Assembly (NCBI RefSeq): GCF_001724815.1
Contig: NZ_MEDO01000013.1
Location: forward strand, 1 to 63,221
Length of the DNA stretch: 63,221 nucleotides
Source: Arenimonas sp. SCN 70-307
GTDB taxonomy: Bacteria; Pseudomonadota; Gammaproteobacteria; Xanthomonadales; Xanthomonadaceae
Direction of reading: 5' to 3'
Notes under the pieces: model-generated
Told to the model about the DNA's origin: nothing
The model's database searches: none
Seen by the model: the letters and a program-made list of their open reading frames with translations, nothing else
Shown: piece after piece, positions 41,538 to 50,425 of the stretch
How positions within the stretch are numbered: position 1 is the first letter of the stretch
Layout of the letters: each line of letters begins with the position of its first letter
Program-made: the position numbers and the translations under genes

Positions 41538-41751
41538 CGGACGCTCCCGGCGGGTCGGGGGTCTCGGTCAGGATCAGTCCAGCGAGCAGCGCCATCAGCA
41601 GGAGCGGGTGCAGCAGCAGCAAATGAAGCAGGCTGCGCTCGATCAGGAACCCATCGATCAGCAAGACGAGGGCCGCCACGGCCAGCAGACCGCGCACGGG
41701 GCGACGCTGGCGGTGGATGAAGCGAGTCAGGGTGCGGGCCCAGGCCGCCAT
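41527..41751 (-). CDS. Small membrane protein
   Basis: A 74-residue protein with a basic N-terminus and two adjacent hydrophobic helices (about 22-38 and 42-58, with an HLLLLHPLLLM core). The ATG at 41751 follows a GGAG; a start nine codons further up is possible. Overlaps the methyltransferase gene. No family recognised. Confidence 0.55.
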   Translation of the reverse strand: MAAWARTLTRFIHRQRRPVRGLLAVAALVLLIDGFLIERSLLHLLLLHPLLLMALLAGLILTETPDPPGASDGH

Positions 41752-41847
41752 GAGGTTCTCCAGGAAGGGGCGTCCCATGCGCCCATGACCGACATCATCG
41801 ACGTGGCGCAGTCGGGCGGCTTGAACAAACCGGCTGACCTGGGGGCT

Positions 41848-42558
41848 TCAGCCACCTTGCCGCAGCGCGTGGATCACATCGCTCGGGGCCACCCCGAAGT
41901 GCCGCTGCATGGTCCGGGTCAGATGGGCGGCATCGGCGAATCCGGCGTCCTGGGCCGCTCGCGTCAGGCTCTCGCCCCTGGCCGCCAGCGTCAGGGCCTG
42001 CCGCAGGCGGAGCCAGCGCAGATAGGGCCGCAGCGGCATGCCAATCAGTTCCCGCACGCGATGTCGGAAGCGGCTGGGGGAGATAGCGGCCTCCGCGGCC
42101 AAGCTCGTCAACGTGCCCTCCCATGTCGTCCGGGTAACCAAGGAGTCCAGCACGCGCTGGACGCGGTCATCGGAGCCCTCCGCGGGGGGAACCGCCGGTA
42201 GGTCCTGACCCAAGGCCGCCAGCACGGGCCCCAAGGCCAGACGGGAAGGATGCGGCCAGGCGTCGAGCACCGCGTGTCGTTCTGCCGAGGTCAAGCCCCG
42301 GGCGCCGGCCACGCAGGTGGGTGACAACAGGCGGCCAGCCTGCGATTCCCGGTCCAAATACAGCAACCGCGCCGGTCCGGGGTGGAGTCGATGCACGACG
42401 TCCGCGTCGAGCAGCACCGCGGGTGCCTGGACCTCGCCCCGGCCACGGATCCAGACAACGACGTCTGCGGCCTCGCCGACCACCAACTGAAGCGCGTGGT
42501 GGGCATGGTCCCGGTTGTCGCCCACGGCGCCGGCGAACGTTGCCCAACCTGCGCCCAT
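41848..42558 (-). CDS. AraC-family transcriptional regulator
   Basis: A 236-residue regulator. The C-terminal 100 residues hold the double helix-turn-helix of AraC/XylS proteins (LTSLAAEAAISPSRFRHRV and LTRAAQDAGFADAAHLTRT), ending in FGVAPSDVIHALR. The N-terminal part resembles a small cupin-like sensing domain. It probably controls the methyltransferase/desaturase genes downstream on the same strand. The ATG at 42558 is chosen since upstream in-frame residues overlap the next gene. Confidence 0.85.
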   Translation of the reverse strand: MGAGWATFAGAVGDNRDHAHHALQLVVGEAADVVVWIRGRGEVQAPAVLLDADVVHRLHPGPARLLYLDRESQAGRLLSPTCVAGARGLTSAERHAVLDAWPHPSRLALGPVLAALGQDLPAVPPAEGSDDRVQRVLDSLVTRTTWEGTLTSLAAEAAISPSRFRHRVRELIGMPLRPYLRWLRLRQALTLAARGESLTRAAQDAGFADAAHLTRTMQRHFGVAPSDVIHALRQGG

Positions 42559-42620
42559 CAAGGCGCCGCCACGCCAGGGGGTGCGCGGCCGCCGGCGATC
42601 CAACGGGGTCAGGTCCGCGC

Positions 42621-43883
42621 TCAACCCGGACCCCGCAATGGGCGGGCGAGGGCATCGAGCGGGCGCAGTCCTTGCCCGAACCGCGCCATGGATTCGCGGT
42701 GCTCGGCCAGATCGCTGTAGGCGAGAAAGCGCAGGTCCAGGTCCAGCACGCGCTGGAACGCGGGCCGGGCGAACTGCGCCCGGGCATCGGCCTCGCGCCG
42801 GTCTGGCGCCACCAGGAAGTAGCGCCCGGCCAGGCCATCGGTCGCGCCCAGGGCGAGATCGAGCATGCGCACGATGCCCGAGTACAGACTGGTGCTGTGC
42901 TCGACCTCGAACGCGGCGGCCACCCGCCCCTCGGGCTCGATCCACAACACATCGATCAGCCGGATCGTGTCCACGGCCAAGGAGGCCTCCAGTGCCGCCG
43001 GCAGGCTCTCGAGGCACCCCTCGGCCAACCGGCCGCCGTTGTAGGCGCGCCCGCGATCATTGCTGGCGACCCACACCTGATAGCCCAGGGCCCGACCCAG
43101 GTCCCGCAGCCACCCCTGGACCTGGGTATGCGAGCGATCCTCGGCCGCCTCGGCGGCACGGCGCCGCTCGGCCGCGGCATCGCTGCGGACACGGGCCAGA
43201 TCGGCTGCCCACGCCGCCGCGTTGACCTCGGCGGTCGGCAGCGGCAGCCGGCCCGAGCCCACGTCAAACAGGAACCCGGCAATCGCGCCCAGATCATTCG
43301 ACAGCCGCGTCCGGTAGCGCTGGTTCAGTGCGAGCACGCCGCGGCGCATGGCGAGGTACTCGTCCCAGCGGCCCAGCTTGACCCGCGCCCCGGTCACGGC
43401 GTTGTAGCCCTTGACGATCGCGGTGTTGAACGGGGTGACCAAGGTCGGGTGCAGGAAGTAGAGCAGGTTGGCGGCCGCCGGGCCCAGACCCTTGATTCGG
43501 CAATCGTCCAGCGCCTGGATCGCCCACAGCACGCCGGCCTCGTCGTCGCAGCAATCGCAGGCGTGCAGGAAACGACCGAACGTGCGCTGGTTGTCGGGAC
43601 TCTCGTAGATGTCGGGGATCCGCAGCTTGGGCTTCCATAAGAAGGCGTGATCGGCGCCCTTGAAGATCTGACGCTGCTCGGCGACGGCCGAGACCACGGT
43701 CTCCAACGTGGAGCCGCGGTAGGCGGTGCCGAACGTACCGGCCTCGATCTCCTGCACGACCGCCTGCAGGCCCCGCCGGATCGAGCGGAAGTTTTTGATC
43801 CGCTCCTCCCACAGAAACCAGGTGCGATAGGTCCCGCCCGGATCCTGGCGCCAATGCTCCAGGGCCAAGGTCAGGTCGGGCAT
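42621..43883 (-). CDS. Predicted HhH plus restriction-nuclease-like protein
   Basis: A 420-residue protein not firmly identified. Residues about 120-165 contain a helix-hairpin-helix-like block (RIKGLGPAAANLLYFLHPTL). The C-terminal part has IDVLWIEPEGRVAAAFEVEH followed by TSLYSGIVRMLDL and FLVAPDRRE, a pattern seen in restriction-endonuclease-like proteins. A lone nuclease with a defence role is therefore suspected. No methyltransferase of the DNA type lies beside it. The ATG at 43883 is chosen; an upstream GTG at 43916 would overlap the next gene. Confidence 0.6.
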   Translation of the reverse strand: MPDLTLALEHWRQDPGGTYRTWFLWEERIKNFRSIRRGLQAVVQEIEAGTFGTAYRGSTLETVVSAVAEQRQIFKGADHAFLWKPKLRIPDIYESPDNQRTFGRFLHACDCCDDEAGVLWAIQALDDCRIKGLGPAAANLLYFLHPTLVTPFNTAIVKGYNAVTGARVKLGRWDEYLAMRRGVLALNQRYRTRLSNDLGAIAGFLFDVGSGRLPLPTAEVNAAAWAADLARVRSDAAAERRRAAEAAEDRSHTQVQGWLRDLGRALGYQVWVASNDRGRAYNGGRLAEGCLESLPAALEASLAVDTIRLIDVLWIEPEGRVAAAFEVEHSTSLYSGIVRMLDLALGATDGLAGRYFLVAPDRREADARAQFARPAFQRVLDLDLRFLAYSDLAEHRESMARFGQGLRPLDALARPLRGPG

Positions 43884-43908
43884 CACCAGGGCCTGCGTCA
43901 CGGACGCC

Positions 43909-44385
43909 TCATGGCGCCGCGGGCTTTGGCGCACGCGAGGAGCTGTGCATCGCGCGGATCTTCCAGGCTCCCTCCCGCCGCTCGAGCACCGTCGTGGCCA
44001 CGCCCTGACGCACCATGGGGTCTGCGCGATCGGGCAGCACGATCGTGTAGCGGTAGGTCTCCGTGGCCCAGGCGATGTCGCCGGCCTGCTCGACCGTCAC
44101 GGCATAGTCGTCGAAGGTGAAACGTTGGATATGGCCCAGTTCCGGGCCAATGTGATGCGTGACGTAATCGGCATAGGAGCCTTCGACCTTGCCCGATTCA
44201 ATCACTTCGTTGCGCTCGGCAAACAGGGCGTCCACCCCCGTCAGGTCTCGGCGCTCGAGCGCCGTCTTGTAAGTCGCCAGCACCGCCTTGATCGCGGCGG
44301 TGTCGTCCGAGGCTGCGGCGGCGGGGGCCGCCATCGTCGCACCGGCCAGCAGCAGGGCCGCCAGGCCCGTCCAGAATCGTGTCAT
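43909..44385 (-). CDS. Secreted NTF2-like (SnoaL/DUF4440) protein
   Basis: A 158-residue protein with signal peptide (cleavage near AAAAS, residue 25) and a single NTF2-like cone fold, recognised by the N-terminal helix AIKAVLATYKTALERRDL and the ending TTVLERREGAWKIRAMHSSS. It resembles the protein at 47758-48294 in the same island, so the two may be paralogues that bind copper or a small ligand in the periplasm. Last gene of the metal island on this side. Confidence 0.7.
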   Translation of the reverse strand: MTRFWTGLAALLLAGATMAAPAAAASDDTAAIKAVLATYKTALERRDLTGVDALFAERNEVIESGKVEGSYADYVTHHIGPELGHIQRFTFDDYAVTVEQAGDIAWATETYRYTIVLPDRADPMVRQGVATTVLERREGAWKIRAMHSSSRAPKPAAP

Positions 44386-44440
44386 TGCGCTCTCCTTGCC
44401 TCCAGTGGCCGGGGCGGCCAAGGCCGCCCCGGGCGAAACC

Positions 44441-44731
44441 TCACATGCCGTTGCCTTTGGCGAACTCGGCGGCCGAGAGGGTGCCGTTCTTGTCGGTGTC
44501 GAGCATGTCGAAGTGCGCAGCGAGCTTGTGTTCCTTGGGCAGTTCCGTGCGGCTGAGCTGACCATTCTTGTCGGCGTCGAGCTTGGCGAACTCTTCCGCG
44601 GACATGGCGGCCATGTCGTGCGGCTGGGGCCGGCCGTTCTTGGCGGCCATGTGGTCGTGACCCTTGTCGTCGGCCCAAGCGAGCGGAGCGGCGATGAGCA
44701 GGGCGACAGCGAGCGGAAGCAGACGTTTCAT
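44441..44731 (-). CDS. Periplasmic EF-hand protein
   Basis: A 96-residue protein with signal peptide (cleavage near PLAWA, residue 20) and two EF-hand loops, DADKNGQLSRTE and DTDKNGTLSAAE. A His/Met/Asp-rich linker (KGHDHMAAKN) precedes them. Calcium binding is expected from the loops; the linker and location suggest a copper-related role. Confidence 0.8.
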   Translation of the reverse strand: MKRLLPLAVALLIAAPLAWADDKGHDHMAAKNGRPQPHDMAAMSAEEFAKLDADKNGQLSRTELPKEHKLAAHFDMLDTDKNGTLSAAEFAKGNGM

Positions 44732-44833
44732 GGGGAAATCTCTTTGGGGGGACAAAAGAAGCGAACCGGTGGTTGTCCCAACCCCCACCGGTCCGGGATG
44801 CCTGCGCCGCCGCAGCAGCCAGGCAAAAAGTCG

Positions 44834-47176
44834 TCACGGCTCGTTCGTGCGCAGACGCAGCGCGTTGATCACCACCGAGACCGAGCTCAGGCTCATGGCC
44901 AAGGCCGCGATCATCGGGCTGAGCAGCAGGCCGAACATCGGATAGAGCACGCCGGCCGCAATCGGCACGCCCAGCGCGTTGTAGAGGAAGGCAAAGCCCA
45001 GGTTTTGCTTCATGTTGGCCACCGTGGCCTCGGAGATCTGCCGGGCCCGGACGATGCCGCGCAGGTCGCCCTTGACCAGGGTCACCTGGCCACTGTTCAT
45101 CGCCACGTCCGTGCCCGTGCCCATCGCGATACCGACATCGGCCAGGGCCAGCGCCGGGGCATCGTTGATGCCATCGCCCGCCATCGCCACGCGTCGGCCT
45201 TGGGCTTTGAGATTCGCCACCAGGTCGGCCTTGTCTTGAGGCCGCACTTCGCCATGCACCTCGGTGATGCCCAGGGCCTGGGCCACCGCTTGGGCCGTCG
45301 TTTCGCCATCGCCCGTGGCCATGATCAGCCGCAGACCGGCGGCGCGCAGTTGGGCGAGCGCCTCGGGCGTGGATTCCTTGATGGGATCGGACACCGCCAG
45401 CAGGCCGGCGATGCGGCCATCAACCGCCAAGAACATCACACTGGCGCCCTCGGCCCGCAGCCGCTCGGCGGCGCCCTGCAGGACGGTCACCTCCACCCCT
45501 TCTTCGGCCATCAGGGTCCGGTTGCCCAGCGCCAGCGCCCGGCCATCGACGCGGCCGCGCACGCCAATGCCGCTGGCCGACTCGAACGCGTCCGGAACCG
45601 ACAGCGCCAAGCCGCGGTCGCGGGCTTCGGTCACGATGGCCGCGGCGAGGGGATGCTCGCTGCCCTGGTCGAGGCTGGCGGCCAATCGCAGGACTTCGGC
45701 GGGACTGAAACCCGGCAAGGCGGCCGTGTCCCGATAGCGCGGCCGTCCTTCGGTCAGGGTGCCGGTCTTGTCGACGATCAGGGTATCGATCTTGCGCAGG
45801 TTCTCGATCGCCTCGGCATCACGGAACAAGACGCCGCCGCTGGCAGCGCGTCCCGTGGCCACCATGATCGACATCGGTGTCGCCAGGCCCAAGGCGCAGG
45901 GGCAGGCGATGATCAGCACCGCCACGGCATTGAGCACGCCATACACCCACGACGGCTCGGGGCCGAACAAGCCCCAGACCAGCAGGGTCGCCAAGGCGAT
46001 CGCCAACACCGCCAGCACGAACCAGAACGACACCGTGTCGGCCATGCGCTGCATGGGCGCCCGCGAGCGCTGGGCGTTGGCGACCAATTGCACGATCTGG
46101 CTGAGCACCGTGTCGGCGCCGACCTTGTCGGCCACGATCACCAGGCTGCCGGTCGTGTTCTGGGTCGCGCCGATGACCCGGTCGCCCGGGTTCTTGCCCA
46201 CCGGCATGGGTTCACCCGTGAGCATGGACTCGTCCACGCTCGAGCGTCCCGCCACCACCTCGCCGTCGGTCGGCACGGTCTCACCCGGGCGCACCCGCAG
46301 GCGGTCCCCGACGTGAACGTGGCTCAGGGGAATGTCTTCCTCGCCGCCGTCGGCGTTGATGCGACGGGCGGTCTTGGGCGCCAGCCGCAGCAGCGCCTTG
46401 ATGGCCGCCGAGGTCTGCGAACGTGCCTTGAGCTCGAGCAGCTGGCCCAGCAAAGTCAGGGACACGATGACCGCCGCCGCTTCGAAGTAGACCCCGACGC
46501 GACCGTGCTCCTGGAACGAGGCGGGGAACCAGCCCGGCACGATGGTGGCCGCGACGCTGTAGCCGTACGCGGCCGCCACGCCGGTCCCGATCAGCGTCCA
46601 CATGTTCAGGTTCCGGGTGCGGACGGAAGCGAGCCCGCGCACGAAGAACGGCCAGCCGGCCCACAACACCACCGGCGTCGCGAGCGCCAACTCAAGCCAG
46701 CTGCGCGTGGTCGCGTCCATGCCATCCCATTGGTGGCCGAACATGGCGAGGGTCAGCACCATGAGTGTGGCGGGCAAGGTGCTCCAGAAGCGGCGGGTGA
46801 AGTCAGCCAGCTCCGGGTTCTCGTCTTCCTCTAACGAGGGCAGCATCGGCTCGAGCGCCATGCCGCACTTGGGGCAGGTGCCCGGTCCGTCCTGGACGAT
46901 CTCCGGGTGCATCGGGCAGGTGTAGCGAGCGCCCGGCACGGCCGCGACCGGCGAGACCGGCGTTGGCGTCATCCCTTCTTTCGGCGCATCGGGCGCCAGA
47001 TAGCGTGCCGGGTCGGCCAGGAACTTCTGGCGACAGCGCTCCGAGCAAAAGTGGTAGCGGGTGTCCGCGTGCAGCACGAACAGCGGGCCGGCGACGAACA
47101 TGCCGCAAACCGGATCGCGGGGCTGCTCGGTAGGCGTCGTTGCCGACGGCGGGGGATGGCTGGCGTGGGTGGTCAT
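44834..47176 (-). CDS. Copper P1B-1 ATPase with YHS and HMBD modules
   Basis: A 780-residue exporter. The N-terminus has a YHS-like metal-binding segment (DPVCGM near 21-26, YHFCSERC near 41-48) and a heavy-metal-binding domain (YTCPMHPEI and [10 protein letters not shown], 85-110) instead of HMA domains. The core has the transport motif CPC (425-427), DKTGT (469-473) and GDGINDAP. This form is typical of Cu/Ag exporters in mobile metal islands. The ATG at 47176 has GGAG upstream; the DUF411 stop lies 14 bases before it. Confidence 0.93.
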   Translation of the reverse strand: MTTHASHPPPSATTPTEQPRDPVCGMFVAGPLFVLHADTRYHFCSERCRQKFLADPARYLAPDAPKEGMTPTPVSPVAAVPGARYTCPMHPEIVQDGPGTCPKCGMALEPMLPSLEEDENPELADFTRRFWSTLPATLMVLTLAMFGHQWDGMDATTRSWLELALATPVVLWAGWPFFVRGLASVRTRNLNMWTLIGTGVAAAYGYSVAATIVPGWFPASFQEHGRVGVYFEAAAVIVSLTLLGQLLELKARSQTSAAIKALLRLAPKTARRINADGGEEDIPLSHVHVGDRLRVRPGETVPTDGEVVAGRSSVDESMLTGEPMPVGKNPGDRVIGATQNTTGSLVIVADKVGADTVLSQIVQLVANAQRSRAPMQRMADTVSFWFVLAVLAIALATLLVWGLFGPEPSWVYGVLNAVAVLIIACPCALGLATPMSIMVATGRAASGGVLFRDAEAIENLRKIDTLIVDKTGTLTEGRPRYRDTAALPGFSPAEVLRLAASLDQGSEHPLAAAIVTEARDRGLALSVPDAFESASGIGVRGRVDGRALALGNRTLMAEEGVEVTVLQGAAERLRAEGASVMFLAVDGRIAGLLAVSDPIKESTPEALAQLRAAGLRLIMATGDGETTAQAVAQALGITEVHGEVRPQDKADLVANLKAQGRRVAMAGDGINDAPALALADVGIAMGTGTDVAMNSGQVTLVKGDLRGIVRARQISEATVANMKQNLGFAFLYNALGVPIAAGVLYPMFGLLLSPMIAALAMSLSSVSVVINALRLRTNEP

Positions 47177-47190
47177 GAGGGCGACTCCGG

Positions 47191-47748
47191 TCAATGACCG
47201 TGTTGGCTAAAGGGCGTGCTGCTGCCGTCTTTGCCAATCAGGTACACGGTGTAGGGGCGCGGCGGACCCGGCATGCCGGGGGAGCCGATCGGCATGCCCG
47301 GGGCGGACAGGCCGCGGGCGTCGGGACGCTCGGCCAGCAGTCGGTGGATGTCCTCGGCCGGCACATGGCCTTCGATGAAGTAACCGGCCACCTGCGCCGT
47401 ATGGCAGGAGCCCTTGCCCGCAGGAACGCCCACCGTCCGCTTGATGGCGTCCATGTCGCGATTCACGACCACGCTCACCGGGAAGCCGGCGCCCTCGACA
47501 TGCCGGGCCCACAAGCTGCAGCACTCACAGTAGGGGTCCTTGTGCATCGTGATCGGCGGCAACGCCGTGGGGCGCTCGGCGACATGGGGCGCGGAGGTGT
47601 CATCCGCCCGCATTGGCGTCACGCTCGCAGCCGGAGTCGCCACCACGTGGGGGCCGAAGGCTTCCGGCGGCGGGTCCTTGCGGCCCTCGCACGAGGCGAG
47701 GGCCAGCGGCAGCGCCACGGTGGTCAAGATCGAAGTAAACCGGCGCAT
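47191..47748 (-). CDS. DUF411 metal-binding lipoprotein
   Basis: A 185-residue homologue of the protein at 25194-25673, here with a lipoprotein signal (ALASC) and a longer linker before the DUF411 domain. Signatures [22 protein letters not shown] and [10 protein letters not shown] are intact. Strong GGAGG upstream of the ATG. It probably binds copper at the periplasmic face beside the ATPase encoded next. Confidence 0.85.
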   Translation of the reverse strand: MRRFTSILTTVALPLALASCEGRKDPPPEAFGPHVVATPAASVTPMRADDTSAPHVAERPTALPPITMHKDPYCECCSLWARHVEGAGFPVSVVVNRDMDAIKRTVGVPAGKGSCHTAQVAGYFIEGHVPAEDIHRLLAERPDARGLSAPGMPIGSPGMPGPPRPYTVYLIGKDGSSTPFSQHGH

Positions 47749-47757
47749 GGCGACCTC

Positions 47758-48294
47758 CTAGTGATGATCGCCTGGCGCTTTCGTGCGCGAGGACCAGTGG
47801 ATGTGGACGATCTTCCAGCCCGCGTCCGAGCGCTGGACGAGCATGGTTTCGGTGCTGAGCACCGTGACCGGCTGGCCGTCCTTGCTCAGGTGCAGTTCGC
47901 TCTCGCTGGCCACCCAGGCCAGATCGCCGCTGACCTGCGCGGTGCGACGCAGTAACTGGATATGGGCGGTCTTGAGGAAGGCCGCGTCGCCCTTGGCATG
48001 GCCGCCCAGGTACTCGGCGGCCGAGCGTTCGGCGCCGCCGCTCTCCAGGATCAGCACGTTCGGGTCGAGCTCGGCGCCGGCGGCGTCGAGCTGGCCCGCG
48101 ACCAGCGCGGTGGAGAACCGTTCGACGGCGGCGACGGCGGGCTGCGCCTGCGCCGGAATGTTCAGCACCGGACCGGCGGGAGCCTGGGTGGTGGACGTGT
48201 CGTGGGCGTGGGGCGGGGTGGCCGGGCCATCGGCAAAGGCGGGGCTACCGGCGGCGGCGAGGGAAAAGACAGCAAGGGTGGCAATACGCTTCAT
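47758..48294 (-). CDS. Periplasmic NTF2-like (DUF4440) protein
   Basis: A 178-residue protein with signal peptide (cleavage near PAFAD, residue 22), a short His/Pro-rich linker, and an NTF2-like domain ending KIVHIHWSSRTKAPGDHH. The His-rich tail hints at metal binding. It is in the copper operon between cytochrome c and DUF411. Function unknown. Confidence 0.7.
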   Translation of the reverse strand: MKRIATLAVFSLAAAGSPAFADGPATPPHAHDTSTTQAPAGPVLNIPAQAQPAVAAVERFSTALVAGQLDAAGAELDPNVLILESGGAERSAAEYLGGHAKGDAAFLKTAHIQLLRRTAQVSGDLAWVASESELHLSKDGQPVTVLSTETMLVQRSDAGWKIVHIHWSSRTKAPGDHH

Positions 48295-48319
48295 GGTGGT
48301 GGGTCCTGTCAGAGAGGGG

Positions 48320-49078
48320 TCAGTGGTCATGCGGCGGCGAGCCGGCATCGTCGTGCGGCGGCGCGGGCGTGTCGTGGTCGTGGGGCGGCGCACCGGCATC
48401 GTCGTGCGGTGCGGGCGCGGGCGCCGGGGCATCGTGAGCGTGGGGCGCCGAGCCGGTGTCGTCGTGCGCCGCCGGGGCCGCCTCGCCGTGATGGTCGCCG
48501 CTGCCGCTGTTCATGCCTTCCATCGCCGGCATCGTGTCGTCGTGCGGCATGCTCTCGCCGCCGCCATGGTCATGGCCGCCACTGCTGGCCACCAGGGCCT
48601 GGTATTGCTCGGGCGACATCGTCGGCATCCGTTGCAGGAAGGCGACCATGTTCCAGATGTACTCGTCCGACATGCTCTTGCCCCAGGCAGGCATGCCCGA
48701 GGCCTTGATGCCGTGCTTGATGACCCAGAACGCGCGGGCGGGATCGGGCGCCCCCAGCTGGGTCAGGTTTGGCGGCGCGGGATACAGGCCTTGGCTGAGC
48801 TCGGTGGGGGCCATGCCCGGCGCGAGGTGGCAGGTGGTGCACATGGCGGCGTAGTTGCCCGCACCGGATTTGAGCTGGGCCGCCTCCCCCAGTGCGGGCA
48901 CGGTGACGTCGTGGGCGCGTACGGCGATGGCGCGGTCCCGCGCCGTTTCGATCAGCTTGAAGACGACCGCCGAGTGCGGTTCATCGGCGCCGGGGTGCAC
49001 GGCGCCAAAGTAGATGCCGCCGGCCACAGCCGCAGCACCGAAACCCACGAGAATCAAACCACTCTTGATAAGGGACAT
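48320..49078 (-). CDS. Monohaem cytochrome c with His/Asp-rich tail
   Basis: A 252-residue membrane-anchored protein: N-terminal helix (about 5-25), a class I cytochrome c domain with CTTCH (Cys80, Cys83, His84) and a likely Met ligand in SGMPAWG, then from about residue 167 a long low-complexity tail rich in His, Asp, Ala and Pro with repeats of PHDDAG/PHDHD. It directly follows the multicopper oxidase gene (15 bases), so it may pass electrons to or from the oxidase; the tail probably binds copper. Confidence 0.85.
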   Translation of the reverse strand: MSLIKSGLILVGFGAAAVAGGIYFGAVHPGADEPHSAVVFKLIETARDRAIAVRAHDVTVPALGEAAQLKSGAGNYAAMCTTCHLAPGMAPTELSQGLYPAPPNLTQLGAPDPARAFWVIKHGIKASGMPAWGKSMSDEYIWNMVAFLQRMPTMSPEQYQALVASSGGHDHGGGESMPHDDTMPAMEGMNSGSGDHHGEAAPAAHDDTGSAPHAHDAPAPAPAPHDDAGAPPHDHDTPAPPHDDAGSPPHDH

Positions 49079-49093
49079 TTGCGGATCTCCTGG

Positions 49094-50425
49094 TTAGCGG
49101 GGGCGACGGGGCGGGTTGCCGAACGCGGGATCGTTGCTGACGCGCCGGGCGACGGAGCCGGCAGGATTGCGGTACCAGCCCGGGTCGCTGAAATCGCCCG
49201 GCGCCAGGTCATCGCGCACCTTGACCACGGTGAACATGCCGCCCATCTCGATGTTTCCGAACGGGCCCTTGCCGGCCATCATCGCCAACGTGTTTGGGGG
49301 GCCGGCCATGCCGCCATCGGTATGGTCCTGGTGCTCGCCCATGCCGTCTTCGCCCATGGCCATGTAGCCCGGGAGCATCTGGCGGATCTTCGCCTCCACG
49401 CCGCGCTGGTCCACCCCGATGGTGTTCGGGATGTCATGTCCCATCGGTCCCATCGTGTGGTGCGACATATGGCAGTGGAACGCCCAGTCGCCCGGCACCG
49501 CGGTGAACTCGATATCGCGCATCTGGCCAACCCCGACGATTTCGGTGACCTCCGTGCGCCATTGCGAGCGCGGCAAGCGGCCACCGTCGCCGCCCGTAAT
49601 GTGGAACTGCACGCCGTGCAGGTGGATCGGATGGTTCCACATGCTCAGGTTGCCGATACGAATGCGCACCCGCTCACCGGTGCGCGCTACGATTGGCTCA
49701 ATCGCTGGAAAGACCTTGGAGTTAAACGTCCACAAGTCGAAGTCCTGCATGATCGCCGGGTCCGGGCGACGGGTGCCCGGGTGCAGCGCGAAGTTGTGCA
49801 GCAGGAAGGCGTAGTCGCGATCGATCGGCACCGTCTCGCCGCGCTTGGGGTGGATGATCAACAGGCCCATCATGCCCATCGCCATCTGCACCATTTCGTC
49901 GGCATGCGGGTGGTACATGTGGGTGCCGTGCTGCTGGAGCGTGAACTCGTAGGCGAAGGTCTCGCCAGGCTTGATCTGCGGCTGGTTCAGGCCGCCCACG
50001 CCGTCCATGCCGCTGGGCAGGATCAGGCCATGCCAATGGATGGTGGTGGCTTCGCGCAAGCGGTTGGTCACGAAGATGCGGATCCGGTCCCCTTCGGTCG
50101 CCTCGATGGTCGGCCCCGGCGTGGAGCCGTTGTAGCCCCAGCAGATCGCCTTGGAACCGGGCGCGAACTCGTGCTCGAACTCCTCGGCGACCAGGTGGAA
50201 CTCCTTGACGCCGCCGTTCATGCGGTAGGGCAGGGTCCAGCCGTTGAGCGTGCGTACCTTGCCGGCTCGCGGGCGGGAGACGGGCGGCGCCTCCGCCGGC
50301 GCAGCGGGCTCTTTCATCTGGCTCATGTCGTGGCCCTGGCTCTGGGCGCGGGCCATGCCGGTCGCGGCCGTCGTGACCAGACCGGCCCCGGCGCCCAGCA
50401 GGATGTCGCGTCGTGTGATCTTCAT
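49094..50425 (-). CDS. Copper resistance multicopper oxidase (second copy)
   Basis: A 443-residue Tat-exported oxidase (TRRDILLGAGAG at the N-terminus), strongly similar to that at 25691-26998 through the catalytic region. The motifs HWHG, HPHAD, HPIHLH and HCHMSHH are all intact. The linker after the signal is longer and includes GHDMSQM. It overlaps the tolC stop by four bases, the same junction as in the resident copy. Confidence 0.92.
   Translation of the reverse strand: MKITRRDILLGAGAGLVTTAATGMARAQSQGHDMSQMKEPAAPAEAPPVSRPRAGKVRTLNGWTLPYRMNGGVKEFHLVAEEFEHEFAPGSKAICWGYNGSTPGPTIEATEGDRIRIFVTNRLREATTIHWHGLILPSGMDGVGGLNQPQIKPGETFAYEFTLQQHGTHMYHPHADEMVQMAMGMMGLLIIHPKRGETVPIDRDYAFLLHNFALHPGTRRPDPAIMQDFDLWTFNSKVFPAIEPIVARTGERVRIRIGNLSMWNHPIHLHGVQFHITGGDGGRLPRSQWRTEVTEIVGVGQMRDIEFTAVPGDWAFHCHMSHHTMGPMGHDIPNTIGVDQRGVEAKIRQMLPGYMAMGEDGMGEHQDHTDGGMAGPPNTLAMMAGKGPFGNIEMGGMFTVVKVRDDLAPGDFSDPGWYRNPAGSVARRVSNDPAFGNPPRRPR

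Noticed and set aside
48320-48440. Repetitive GC-rich segment that looks like a repeat array
   Set aside because: It encodes the His/Asp/Pro-rich tail of the cytochrome c gene; the periodicity follows codons.
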